Assembly: GCF_006517175.1 (NCBI RefSeq)
Contig: NZ_CP041186.1
Location: 7,591,074 to 7,655,073, forward strand
Direction of reading: 5' to 3'
DNA from: Persicimonas caeni
GTDB taxonomy: Bacteria > Myxococcota_A > Bradymonadia > Bradymonadales > Bradymonadaceae
DNA: 64,000 bases
Positions within the stretch are counted from its first letter, which is position 1. Every line of letters starts with the position of its first letter. Under the pieces are notes generated by a model that searched no databases, was not told where the DNA came from, and saw only the letters and a program-made list of their open reading frames with translations. A program made the position numbers and the translations under genes. Shown here in pieces: positions 54,666 to 64,000 of this stretch.

Positions 54666-56849
54666 ATGAAACCGCCGTTTCGCCCACCTCGCCTCGTCCT
54701 CGCCGCCGTCAGCTTGGCTTTGACCGTCGTGTCGAGCTTATCTGCCTCTCCTGCTCTCTCTCAGACCAGTAATGAACCGTCGGCGTGGCTGCCGACTGAG
54801 CGTCGCCTACACGATATCGCGCAGAGCACCGTGGCGTTCGGGCCCCAGAGTTTTGCCGACGCGAGCGCTCTGGGGGCCGCAACGTCCCAGGCTTGTACGC
54901 TCTCCGCCGGGGAATTCGCGTGCCGCTGTGTCGAGTTCGAGACCGACGCGGGCACGATACGAGCCGAGCGTTTGCTCCGCACGAGCGAGGCGGTGGTCGC
55001 GACGAATCTATCCGTATCTGCCGACGGGGAGCACCTCTTCGCCGATCGCTGGATTGCTTCGACCGACAACGAGCCGCGTCACCACGTCGCCTCGGTGGTC
55101 ATCGCACGTCGCTCACAGCCTTTAGCGACGTTGGCGGCGCGCTCTCTTTCGCTGAGCGCAGACCAGCGAATGAGAATCGAAGAGCCCGCCTGGCATCAAA
55201 AGGAACCTCAGATACGGGCGACGAGCTGCGGTTTTGCAACGGCTCGCCCCCACGACAAAGAGCGCCTCTCGGCAAAGTCGGCGACCTGGCTGGAGGGCCA
55301 TTGGAGGGTCGAAGGGATGCGTCTTGTCGACGAAGTTCCCTACCTCGCAGACTACACGGCCGCCGAGCCCGGACCCGTCTCGGGTTGGCTGCCTCCGACC
55401 ATTGTCTACAGCGATGCCATCGCCAGCGCGGAGGCGTCGTACCTCGTCGCTGATTGGCGCGCCGCTCCGCAGATCGTCCTCGCCCCGGCGCACTGGTACG
55501 GGATCGGCATGGGCGTGATGAGCCAGGTCGAGCCGAGTACTGCGGGCGTGCCCGCGCTCGGGTCCTTCCACGATCTACTCGACGTGCAGCTTCGCTGGTC
55601 GCAGCAGACCGACGATGTGCGCCCCTTCGCGCTCGGTGACGGCGCCTGGGGCGCTCCGTACACCCACCTGTCAGCATCGGTCGAGGAGGTCGGCGAGGCG
55701 ACATTTTGGCAAACGGCCCGCATCGAACGCGACGCCCTATTTCGCACATGGAGGCTGAGCCGCGCGGGCATCGCGCTGTCGGGACCGCAGCATGTGCTTC
55801 GCCTGCGGGTGTTCCATCCCGAACCTTCCGCCCGGGTCCGAACGCGTCCCGAAGCTCTCGGCGCGGAGTTGCAACTCGCCACCACCCATCAATTGGGCGA
55901 GGCCGGACGGCTCGACTTCGAGGCACAACACGTCAGCTTCCTGATCGATGATGACGGGTCGCACGCCACGCTGCTGCGCGCTGGGGCAGACCGAATCCTC
56001 GGTTCCCGCGGGGCGTGGTATCTGCGCCCTGCCCTGCGCGGCTGGCTACAAACCGGTCTCGGCGCCGAAAATGTCGGCATCGGCACTGCGACGAGCGGCC
56101 AGGTGGTCGCCACAGCCGACACAGGTGTGGCACTCCGGGGGCGCTTCGAGAGTGTCGAGCATCGTATCGAGCCGGGCTTGACTGTCGCTCGCGAGCTTGT
56201 CGGCTTCGAACGTCTCGACAGCGATACCACACCATTGGGCCCCCCCTTCCCTGCCAGGGAGGCCGATTGGACGCTCGCAGGCGTACGGCTCGATCAAGGG
56301 CTGGACTTCTCCACGGACGTCCAAGTCGACTTCCCCGCGGCACTCGTGTTCGAAGGTGGAGGTGTCGACGAGGCTCTCGAGGAGAGCCCGTGGCTGCTAG
56401 GCGGTCTCGCGTTGCGGGCTCGAGGAGTCGAGATGGGCGCGAACGCGGCGTGTCTGGAGTGGTGCGACGAGCTCCTCTGGTCAGCGAGCGCGGCGGCCGA
56501 ACTCGGGGACTTCGACACCCTCTACATGGTCGGCGACTCGACAACGACGCTCCTGCGTCCGCTGCAGTGGCGAGGCTCTCTCGATGACGGGTGGTCGTTT
56601 ATCCATGGGTTCCAGCGCCGTGGAGAGACCGCGCAGGCGCACCTCACTCATTTGTTGAGCTTGGGCTGGGAGCGTGGTCGATTCGGGACTCGGGTACAGG
56701 GTTTTCTGGAGCCCGAAGACGCCGACGCAGGGGTCGCCGTGGGGAATAGCTACTCTTTCCCAGAGCTTGGTTGGTCGGTGGGGCTTCGCGCTCTCGTCGA
56801 CGGCGACGAGTGGGGAGTGCTCGTCGGCCTGATCACCTCGGGGAATTGA
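54666..56849 (+). CDS. Predicted outer-membrane beta-barrel protein, possibly LptD-like
   Basis: A 727-residue protein with a signal peptide (about residues 1-33, VLAAVSLALTVVSSLSASPA). The N-terminal domain (about 70-185) contains repeated short beta strands (FETDAGTIRAERLLRTSEAVVATNLSVSADG then RMRIEEP), like the OstA/LptA-type jellyroll that precedes the LptD barrel. From about residue 220 to the end the sequence alternates like transmembrane beta strands (LDVQLRWSQQTDD, VQVDFPAALVFEGGG, YMVGDSTTTLLRPL). Paired cysteines (ACLEWCDE) are far from LptD's usual positions. LptD is the best guess but unproven. The last residues, VLVGLITSGN, end without a clear barrel-terminal aromatic. Confidence 0.5.
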   Translation: MKPPFRPPRLVLAAVSLALTVVSSLSASPALSQTSNEPSAWLPTERRLHDIAQSTVAFGPQSFADASALGAATSQACTLSAGEFACRCVEFETDAGTIRAERLLRTSEAVVATNLSVSADGEHLFADRWIASTDNEPRHHVASVVIARRSQPLATLAARSLSLSADQRMRIEEPAWHQKEPQIRATSCGFATARPHDKERLSAKSATWLEGHWRVEGMRLVDEVPYLADYTAAEPGPVSGWLPPTIVYSDAIASAEASYLVADWRAAPQIVLAPAHWYGIGMGVMSQVEPSTAGVPALGSFHDLLDVQLRWSQQTDDVRPFALGDGAWGAPYTHLSASVEEVGEATFWQTARIERDALFRTWRLSRAGIALSGPQHVLRLRVFHPEPSARVRTRPEALGAELQLATTHQLGEAGRLDFEAQHVSFLIDDDGSHATLLRAGADRILGSRGAWYLRPALRGWLQTGLGAENVGIGTATSGQVVATADTGVALRGRFESVEHRIEPGLTVARELVGFERLDSDTTPLGPPFPAREADWTLAGVRLDQGLDFSTDVQVDFPAALVFEGGGVDEALEESPWLLGGLALRARGVEMGANAACLEWCDELLWSASAAAELGDFDTLYMVGDSTTTLLRPLQWRGSLDDGWSFIHGFQRRGETAQAHLTHLLSLGWERGRFGTRVQGFLEPEDADAGVAVGNSYSFPELGWSVGLRALVDGDEWGVLVGLITSGN

Positions 56850-56853
56850 CCCG

Positions 56854-57588
56854 TTAGCCGACTTTATCGAGTCGCTTCTTGAGTTTGCGAAGCTTGGGGT
56901 GCTTGGGGCGGATGCGCTCGACGTTGTCCAGCGCATGGGTTGCAAAATGCTTGTCGGCCACGTTGATCCCGAAACGCGCCATCAAGACGAACACTTCAGC
57001 GTTATCCGGCTCCATACTCGCCGCGCGCTCGAGTTGCTGACGCGATTCGTCGACCACGCCGGGATCGTTGTTGCGAAGCTTGAACTGGGTATAACCCAGG
57101 TAGGCGAGGATGATGCCGCGGCTCGGGTCGTAATTCGTCGCCCTTTTCAGGCACTCCTCGGCCGAGTTCAGGTCGCGAAGCTTCAGATAGGTCAGCCCGT
57201 CTCGAAAGTAGATATCGCCGAGCGCCGCGCAGTCGTCGTCGACCTGCGGGAGCACCGGCTTTTCTTTCTTGGGGGCGCTTGGAGCCTCTTCGGGTTCGGC
57301 GTCGGCCGAGCTCTGGATAGAGACCATGGCCCGTCCGATGGCGCGGCGGATATCGAGCGCCTTTCGCGTCAGATCCATGTCCGCAAAGCGCTGGAAGTTC
57401 TCGGCGCGGTAGAACTTCTCGTAGCGCTCGTAGCGCGAGCGCACTTCGTCGAGCGACGCGTCTCGGCTCAAGTTGAGGATGACGAACGGATCGTCGGCGC
57501 CAGAGATTCGCTCGTAGTCATCGGCGACCATCGTGCGAATCTTCTGGGTTCGCTTGGGCGAACCGGATGGGTCATTGGGGCTGGACAT
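56854..57588 (-). CDS. Degenerate J-domain-like protein with TPR region
   Basis: A 244-residue cytoplasmic protein. DDPFVILNLSRDASLDEVRS (about residues 32-51) and YERYEKFYRAENF resemble helices I-II and the following loop of a J domain, but the HPD triad is absent. A Pro/Glu/Lys linker (about 100-120) leads to three TPR-like units (about 123-240): YFRDGLTYLKLRDLNSAEEC, ILAYLGYTQFKLRNND and AEVFVLMARFGINVADK. The layout copies the gene at 45324. It ends 4 nt from the convergent barrel gene. Function unknown. Confidence 0.65.
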   Translation of the reverse strand: MSSPNDPSGSPKRTQKIRTMVADDYERISGADDPFVILNLSRDASLDEVRSRYERYEKFYRAENFQRFADMDLTRKALDIRRAIGRAMVSIQSSADAEPEEAPSAPKKEKPVLPQVDDDCAALGDIYFRDGLTYLKLRDLNSAEECLKRATNYDPSRGIILAYLGYTQFKLRNNDPGVVDESRQQLERAASMEPDNAEVFVLMARFGINVADKHFATHALDNVERIRPKHPKLRKLKKRLDKVG

Positions 57589-57725
57589 GGCGGCTTACAG
57601 ACACGAGAAGTACTGACGACGACAGTCTATCACGTTGCTCGATTGGAGCAACCTTCGGTTGGCCTCGCTCAACCTTCGTGATAGGCGTCTTGGCGAACCG
57701 TTGATTTCGAGATGTGCGACGATTC

Positions 57726-60025
<2,300 letters not shown>

Positions 60026-60195
60026 GCAGTTGACGTATGGATTCACCTCCTTTGCGGAGAGGTGAAATCCGAGCAGAAAGAAATACTTACCGGCCTCCAG
60101 TCGGTTGGTATGGGCGCGGGCTTGACCTCACTAGGCTTGGCTGCTATTCCCTACCGACCTTAGAGCGCCCTCATTTTTCGTGGAGACGACACAGT

Positions 60196-60540
60196 ATGTG
60201 GCAACACATCATTATCGCTCAGGCGCCACCCGAAGGTGGATGGATTGTTCAACTCCTCCCCTTCATCTTGATTTTCGGCATCTTCTGGTTGCTGGTGATT
60301 CGTCCGCAGCAAAAGCGGCACAAGCAGCACCAGGAGTATCTGAACGCCCTCAAGAAGGGTGACAAGGTGGTCACCGCCGGCGGCATTTTCGGCACGGTCG
60401 AAAAAGTCGACGAGCAGACGGTGACCGTGCGCATCGCCCGCGACACCAAAATCAAGGTGCTGCGCCAGCAAGTCGAAGGGTCGCAAACTTCCTACCTCAG
60501 CGATGGGGACGAGGAAGAGACCGAAGAAAAAGCAAGCTAA
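60196..60540 (+). CDS. yajC: Preprotein translocase subunit YajC
   Basis: A 114-residue membrane protein. A single transmembrane helix (about residues 18-36, VQLLPFILIFGIFWLLVIR) is followed by the family signature RPQQKRHKQHQEYLNALKKG and DKVVTAGGIFGTV (about residues 57-69). The tail is acidic. YajC assembles with SecD and SecF at the Sec channel. ATG 60196 gives the proper N-terminus. It is preceded by a 170-bp gap after tgt and followed by secD after 97 bp. Confidence 0.94.
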   Translation: MWQHIIIAQAPPEGGWIVQLLPFILIFGIFWLLVIRPQQKRHKQHQEYLNALKKGDKVVTAGGIFGTVEKVDEQTVTVRIARDTKIKVLRQQVEGSQTSYLSDGDEEETEEKAS

Positions 60541-60637
60541 GTAACGAAATCTATTACACGTGCATGCGAGGCATGCGGGGTGCTCCGGCTCCGGTGACCT
60601 CGCCGCCGAATCGCCCTCCGAACGGAGTTTCGGAACT

Positions 60638-62425
60638 ATGAGTGGGAAGACGTTTAAGTGGACCATCGTCCTGATCGCGGTGCTATTGGCCGTCTACGGG
60701 CTCGTTCCGACGATCCTCGACGCCGCCGATGGCGACCTCGATCGCGAGGTCAAAAACTTCGAGGGCCCGGCCGTCGAATGGATCATGGAGAACGGCAAGC
60801 CGTTGACCCTGGGGCTCGACCTGCAGGGTGGACTGCTGTTGCAGTACAAGGTCCTCGTCGACAAGGCCGTCCAGGACAAGCTCGACCGGATGGCGCGCGA
60901 TGTGCGCGCCCGCTTGGTCGACGACGAGCCCGGCCTCAACGTCGAAGTGACTCACCCCGAAGGTGAGTTCTTCATCGACGTGCAGTTCGCCGACGAGACC
61001 AAGACGGCGCTGATCGACGAAGACTTCATGTCGTACCTCACCAACCTCCAGGAGACGGAGATGGGTGGCGGTATGGTGCGTCTGACGATGAACGAAGAGT
61101 ACATCGAAGAGACCAAGAAGTTCGCCGTCCAGCAGGCCATCGAGACGATCCGCCAGCGCGTCAACGCGCTGGGTGTGGCCGAGCCGAGCATCACCCGTCG
61201 CGGCGAGAGCGACATCGTGGTGCAGCTGCCCGGCCTCAAAGAGAACGACGTCGAGCGCGCCAAGGAGCTGATCGGTCAGACCGCCCAGCTCGAGTTCAAG
61301 ATGCTCGACGACGACGGCACCGACGCGTACTTCCAGCAGTTCATGGGCAACCTGCCCCAGGGCTTCAACCTGCGTCGCATCGGCGGCGGTGACCTGTCGG
61401 TGACCCACCGCAGCAAAGAAGCGCTCAAGCAGTTCTTCGAGGGCAAGACGGACGCCAATCACGAGATTGGCTACCAGCATCACCCGATTTACAAGAACAA
61501 GGCCGAGGGCATCATCGACGAGGAGCGCTCGTACTGGAAGACCTACTACGTCTTCAGCGAGACCAAGCTCACCGGTGACTATATCCAAGACGCCCGCGTG
61601 GCCATCGACCAGCAGTTCAACCGCCCGTACGTCGCGCTGAACTTCGACACCAAGGGCGCCGAGCTGTTCGGCGAGCTCAGCTCGAACAACGTCGGCAAGC
61701 GCATGGCCATCATGCTCGACGACAACGTGCAGAGCGCACCGGTCTTCAACGAGCCCATCATGGGCGGTCGCGCCCAGATCACCATGGGTTCGATGCAGTC
61801 GTTCGGGGAAATCCAGCAGGAAGCTCAAGACCTGGTCATCGTGCTCCGCCACGGCGCCCTGCCCGCTCCCATCGAAATGCAGTACGAGACGGTCGTCGGC
61901 CCGACCCTGGGCGCCGACTCCATCGACAAGAGTACGCGTGCACTGCTCGTGGGTAGCATCCTGATCGTCATCTTCATGCTCATCTACTACCGAGGCGCAG
62001 GCGTCATCTCGGTCGCCGCCCTCACGTTCAACGTGATGTTCATCATGGCAGGCCTGGCTTCGCTGGGCGCTACGCTCACGCTGCCCGGTATCGCCGGCAT
62101 CATCTTGACCGTCGGTATGGCGGTCGACGCCAACGTCATTATCTACGAGCGTATCCGCGAGGAAGTGCGCGCCGGCCGCTCGGCCTTCGAGGCGGTCAAC
62201 TCGGGCTTCGACAAGGCGCTGTCGGCGGTCATGGACGCCAACATCACCACCGGCATCGCCGCGCTCGTGCTCATGCAGTACGGCACCGGCCCCGTGAAAG
62301 GCTTTGCCGTTACCCTGCTCATCGGAATCGTCAGCACCATCTTCACGGCAGTCTTCATTGCCCGACTGCTCTTCGACACCTGGGGCGCCGGAAGCTCCAA
62401 GAATGCTGACAGTGTCAGCATCTAA
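60638..62425 (+). CDS. secD: Protein translocase subunit SecD
   Basis: A 595-residue SecD. The first transmembrane helix is near residues 8-25, then the D1 block PLTLGLDLQGGLLLQYKVLVD (about 57-77). The large periplasmic domain includes VQQAIETIRQRVNALGVAEP and GRAQITMGS. The C-terminal membrane domain (about 425-580) has GADSIDKSTRALLVGSILIVIFMLIYYR, LPGIAGIILTVGMAVDANVIIYERIREE (Asp of the proton path) and AALVLMQYGTGPVKGFAVTL. It uses the proton gradient to pull proteins out of SecYEG. ATG 60638 fits the family start. Confidence 0.95.
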   Translation: MSGKTFKWTIVLIAVLLAVYGLVPTILDAADGDLDREVKNFEGPAVEWIMENGKPLTLGLDLQGGLLLQYKVLVDKAVQDKLDRMARDVRARLVDDEPGLNVEVTHPEGEFFIDVQFADETKTALIDEDFMSYLTNLQETEMGGGMVRLTMNEEYIEETKKFAVQQAIETIRQRVNALGVAEPSITRRGESDIVVQLPGLKENDVERAKELIGQTAQLEFKMLDDDGTDAYFQQFMGNLPQGFNLRRIGGGDLSVTHRSKEALKQFFEGKTDANHEIGYQHHPIYKNKAEGIIDEERSYWKTYYVFSETKLTGDYIQDARVAIDQQFNRPYVALNFDTKGAELFGELSSNNVGKRMAIMLDDNVQSAPVFNEPIMGGRAQITMGSMQSFGEIQQEAQDLVIVLRHGALPAPIEMQYETVVGPTLGADSIDKSTRALLVGSILIVIFMLIYYRGAGVISVAALTFNVMFIMAGLASLGATLTLPGIAGIILTVGMAVDANVIIYERIREEVRAGRSAFEAVNSGFDKALSAVMDANITTGIAALVLMQYGTGPVKGFAVTLLIGIVSTIFTAVFIARLLFDTWGAGSSKNADSVSI

Positions 62426-62482
62426 GCGTGCGGTTGTGCAATCAGACTGACTGAAGACGAAAGCTTTCGAGGAAACAATAAG

Positions 62483-63661
62483 ATGTTCGAACTGATTAAA
62501 TCAGACACTCGCTTCGAGCTGGTCGGCAAGCAGACCAAGTTCCTGGCGTTCTCCGGCCTGCTCCTGCTAGCGAGCATCCTGGCGGTGGTCTTCATCGGGC
62601 CGACCTACGGCATCGACTTCAAGGGCGGCAGTGACATCATCCTGCAGTTCGAGAAGGATGTCGAAGCCGACAACGTGCGCAAGGCCGCCGATCAGGTCCT
62701 CCCCGATGTCGTGGTCCAGCGCTACGGCTCCGAAGAGGAGAACCGCTTCCTCGTCCAGACCCGCGCCGTGTCGGTCATGGACGAGAAAAAGGCCGAGAAG
62801 GTCGAAAAGAACCTGCAGGGCCTGGGTGACGTCAAAAAATGGGAATGGTCCATCGAGCAGCCCAACCGCGCCGAGGTGACCTTCGCGAGCCAAGTTGACC
62901 CGTCCAAGATCAAGTCGACCGTCGAGAAGGCCGACCTGCAGCATGTCGAGGTCAAGCCCATCGGCATGGACGGCATCCACCGCTACGAGATTCGCTTTGA
63001 AGACCTGCAGCGCTACGTGGTCGAGTCGTTCGCCAAAAACTTCGGCGACGCCTTCAACCCGACGACCGGCCTCGAGCGTATGGAGACCGTCGGCGCTCGC
63101 GTCGGTGAGCAGTTCCGAAACGCCGGTATCCTGTCGATTCTGGTCGCCCTGCTCTTCATCCTGATCTACATCGCCTTCCGCTTCGACGTTCGCTACGCAC
63201 CGGGCGCGGTCGCCGCGCTGGGCCACGACGTCATCATCGCGGTCGGCTTCTTCACGGTCGCCGGCATCGAAGTCTCGCTGCCCATTATCGCCGCGCTGCT
63301 GACCATCGTCGGCTACAGCCTCAACGACACCATCGTCGTGTTCGACCGTATCCGCGAGAACTTCGAGTCGTCGACCAGCGAGGGGACCGAGGAGCTGGTC
63401 AACCGCAGCCTCAACGAGACGCTCAGCCGCACGATCATCACCAGTCTGACGACCCTTCTGGCGGTCGTGGCCATCGCCGTGCTGGGTGGCGGTCTCATCC
63501 GAGACTTCGCCATCGCCCTTATCGTCGGCGTGGTCATCGGTACCTACAGCTCGGTCTTCGTCGCTTCGCCCATCATGATTCGCATGGACAACTTCCTGCG
63601 AGCGCGTCGCGAAGCAGACGAGATTCTGGAGACCCAGAAGAGCAAGACGCCCGTGGCCTGA
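62483..63661 (+). CDS. secF: Protein translocase subunit SecF
   Basis: A 392-residue SecF. The N-terminal helix (about residues 20-42) is followed by YGIDFKGGSDIILQF (about 45-59). The periplasmic domain is longer than in E. coli SecF, with many Asp/Glu/Lys. The membrane domain has IAFRFDVRYAPGAVAALGHDVII (about 230-252), IVGYSLNDTIVVFDRIRENFE (about 272-292) and LIRDFAIALIVGVVIGTYSSVFVA. GAGGAAACAATAAG precedes the ATG; it follows secD by 57 nt. Confidence 0.95.
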   Translation: MFELIKSDTRFELVGKQTKFLAFSGLLLLASILAVVFIGPTYGIDFKGGSDIILQFEKDVEADNVRKAADQVLPDVVVQRYGSEEENRFLVQTRAVSVMDEKKAEKVEKNLQGLGDVKKWEWSIEQPNRAEVTFASQVDPSKIKSTVEKADLQHVEVKPIGMDGIHRYEIRFEDLQRYVVESFAKNFGDAFNPTTGLERMETVGARVGEQFRNAGILSILVALLFILIYIAFRFDVRYAPGAVAALGHDVIIAVGFFTVAGIEVSLPIIAALLTIVGYSLNDTIVVFDRIRENFESSTSEGTEELVNRSLNETLSRTIITSLTTLLAVVAIAVLGGGLIRDFAIALIVGVVIGTYSSVFVASPIMIRMDNFLRARREADEILETQKSKTPVA

Positions 63662-63698
63662 CGTAAGCCACCGCGCAGTCTCGAAGGCGCAAGCCCGC

Positions 63699-63732
63699 AA
63701 AGGCGGTCCTTTTCACAAGGACCGCCTTTTTT
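63699..63732 (+). terminator. Rho-independent terminator after secF
   Basis: AAAGGCGGTCCTT and AAGGACCGCCTTT pair around TTCAC, ending in a run of six T. It separates secF from the recJ start. Confidence 0.9.
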
Positions 63733-63856
63733 GCGTCCAAGACCCACGACCTCGCCGCCAGGCGCCACGCCTCCCGCCATTGCCTTTTACCGAACGGTAC
63801 ACTAGTGTTTTTCTTCGTAATCGACGAAATGTGAATGGCTACAAGCTGTTTGGTGG

Positions 63857-64000
63857 TTGATCTTGAATTCCGGGCTTCCCAGAAATCCACGGGAGTGGGT
63901 GCTCAAACGCTGCTCGTCCGAGCAGTGTGTGCGGCTGAGCCGGGAGTTCGAACTCCATCCGCTGACAGCGCGTCTGTTGGTCCAGCGCGGCATCTATGAG
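63857..64000 (+). CDS. recJ: Single-stranded-DNA exonuclease RecJ, N-terminal fragment (partial at right edge)
   Basis: From TTG 63857 (or TTG 63863) an open frame runs to the edge for 48 residues: a short leader, PREWVLKRCSSEQCVRLSRE, then FELHPLTARLLVQRGIYE. This matches the RecJ N-terminus (W-x-L...L..E..L.PL.A.LL..RGI), and recJ follows secDF in many genomes. There is no in-frame ATG after the TAA at 63818, so a TTG start is needed. RecJ degrades 5' single-stranded DNA ends in repair. The call rests on a short stretch plus gene order. Confidence 0.65.
   Translation, partial: MILNSGLPRNPREWVLKRCSSEQCVRLSREFELHPLTARLLVQRGIYE

Noticed and set aside
63835-63999. An ATG-started frame of about 54 residues at the right edge
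   Set aside because: It ends before the edge, has no family similarity, and competes with a frame that matches RecJ.

Overview
The window is GC-rich bacterial chromosome with dense genes, many 1-4 nt overlaps and strongly acidic proteins. Its Gram-negative secretion and envelope genes (SecDF/YajC, ExbBD/TonB, CpoB-like, probable outer-membrane barrel) sit beside many TPR, HEAT, kelch and Cys-rich lipoproteins. Gene order (queA-tgt-yajC-secD-secF-recJ; yggS-proC-divIVA; split glycine decarboxylase) and protein style point to the old Deltaproteobacteria, for example Myxococcota or Bradymonadota; this is inference and no marker rRNA is present. No phage, IS element, CRISPR array or classical defence island was found.

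Layout. 1-3.3 kb: a NUDIX fragment (minus), then maf, yggS, proC and divIVA. 3.6-9.9 kb: a secreted HExxH peptidase-like protein and a 1736-residue TPR protein. 9.9-14.7 kb: a REPIN-like inverted repeat, then a troABCD-type Mn/Zn ABC importer with a DtxR-family regulator and a DtxR-like operator at the promoter. 15-19.7 kb: a DCC protein, then folD-gcvT-gcvH-gcvPA, a one-carbon cluster that lacks gcvPB. 19.7-25.2 kb: TonB-like protein, pgi, an FHA-GGDEF protein and pyk. 25.2-30.6 kb: lipoproteins, a kelch lipoprotein, two tRNA-Ala(GGC) genes and a membrane-anchored TPR protein.

30.7-34.3 kb: a voltage-sensor-type channel with an RCK region and a non-canonical selectivity filter, followed by exbB-exbD-tonB. 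34.4-35.2 kb: an unknown gene behind five copies of the heptamer TGTTCAG. 35.2-40.3 kb: purM, a GT2 glycosyltransferase, a TIGR04282/DUF2064 transferase, a CRP-like regulator, folC and a 73-residue stand-alone sigma-70 region-1.1-like protein. 40.5-51.2 kb: a large lipoprotein, a CpoB-like lipoprotein plus LysM protein, a J-domain-like TPR protein, tRNA-Met, a penicillin-binding protein, an ABC-F ATPase and a PEGA protein. 51.3-57.6 kb: HEAT protein, PHA-system protein, AMIN-like protein, possible LptD-like barrel and a second J-like TPR protein. 57.7-64 kb: queA, tgt, yajC, secD, secF and the start of recJ, which opens with a TTG codon at the right edge.

The best candidates for something undescribed are the channel-ExbBD-TonB cluster with its altered pore, the heptamer-controlled gene at 34.5 kb, the stand-alone sigma-1.1 protein at 40.1 kb, and the two degenerate J-domain/TPR proteins.
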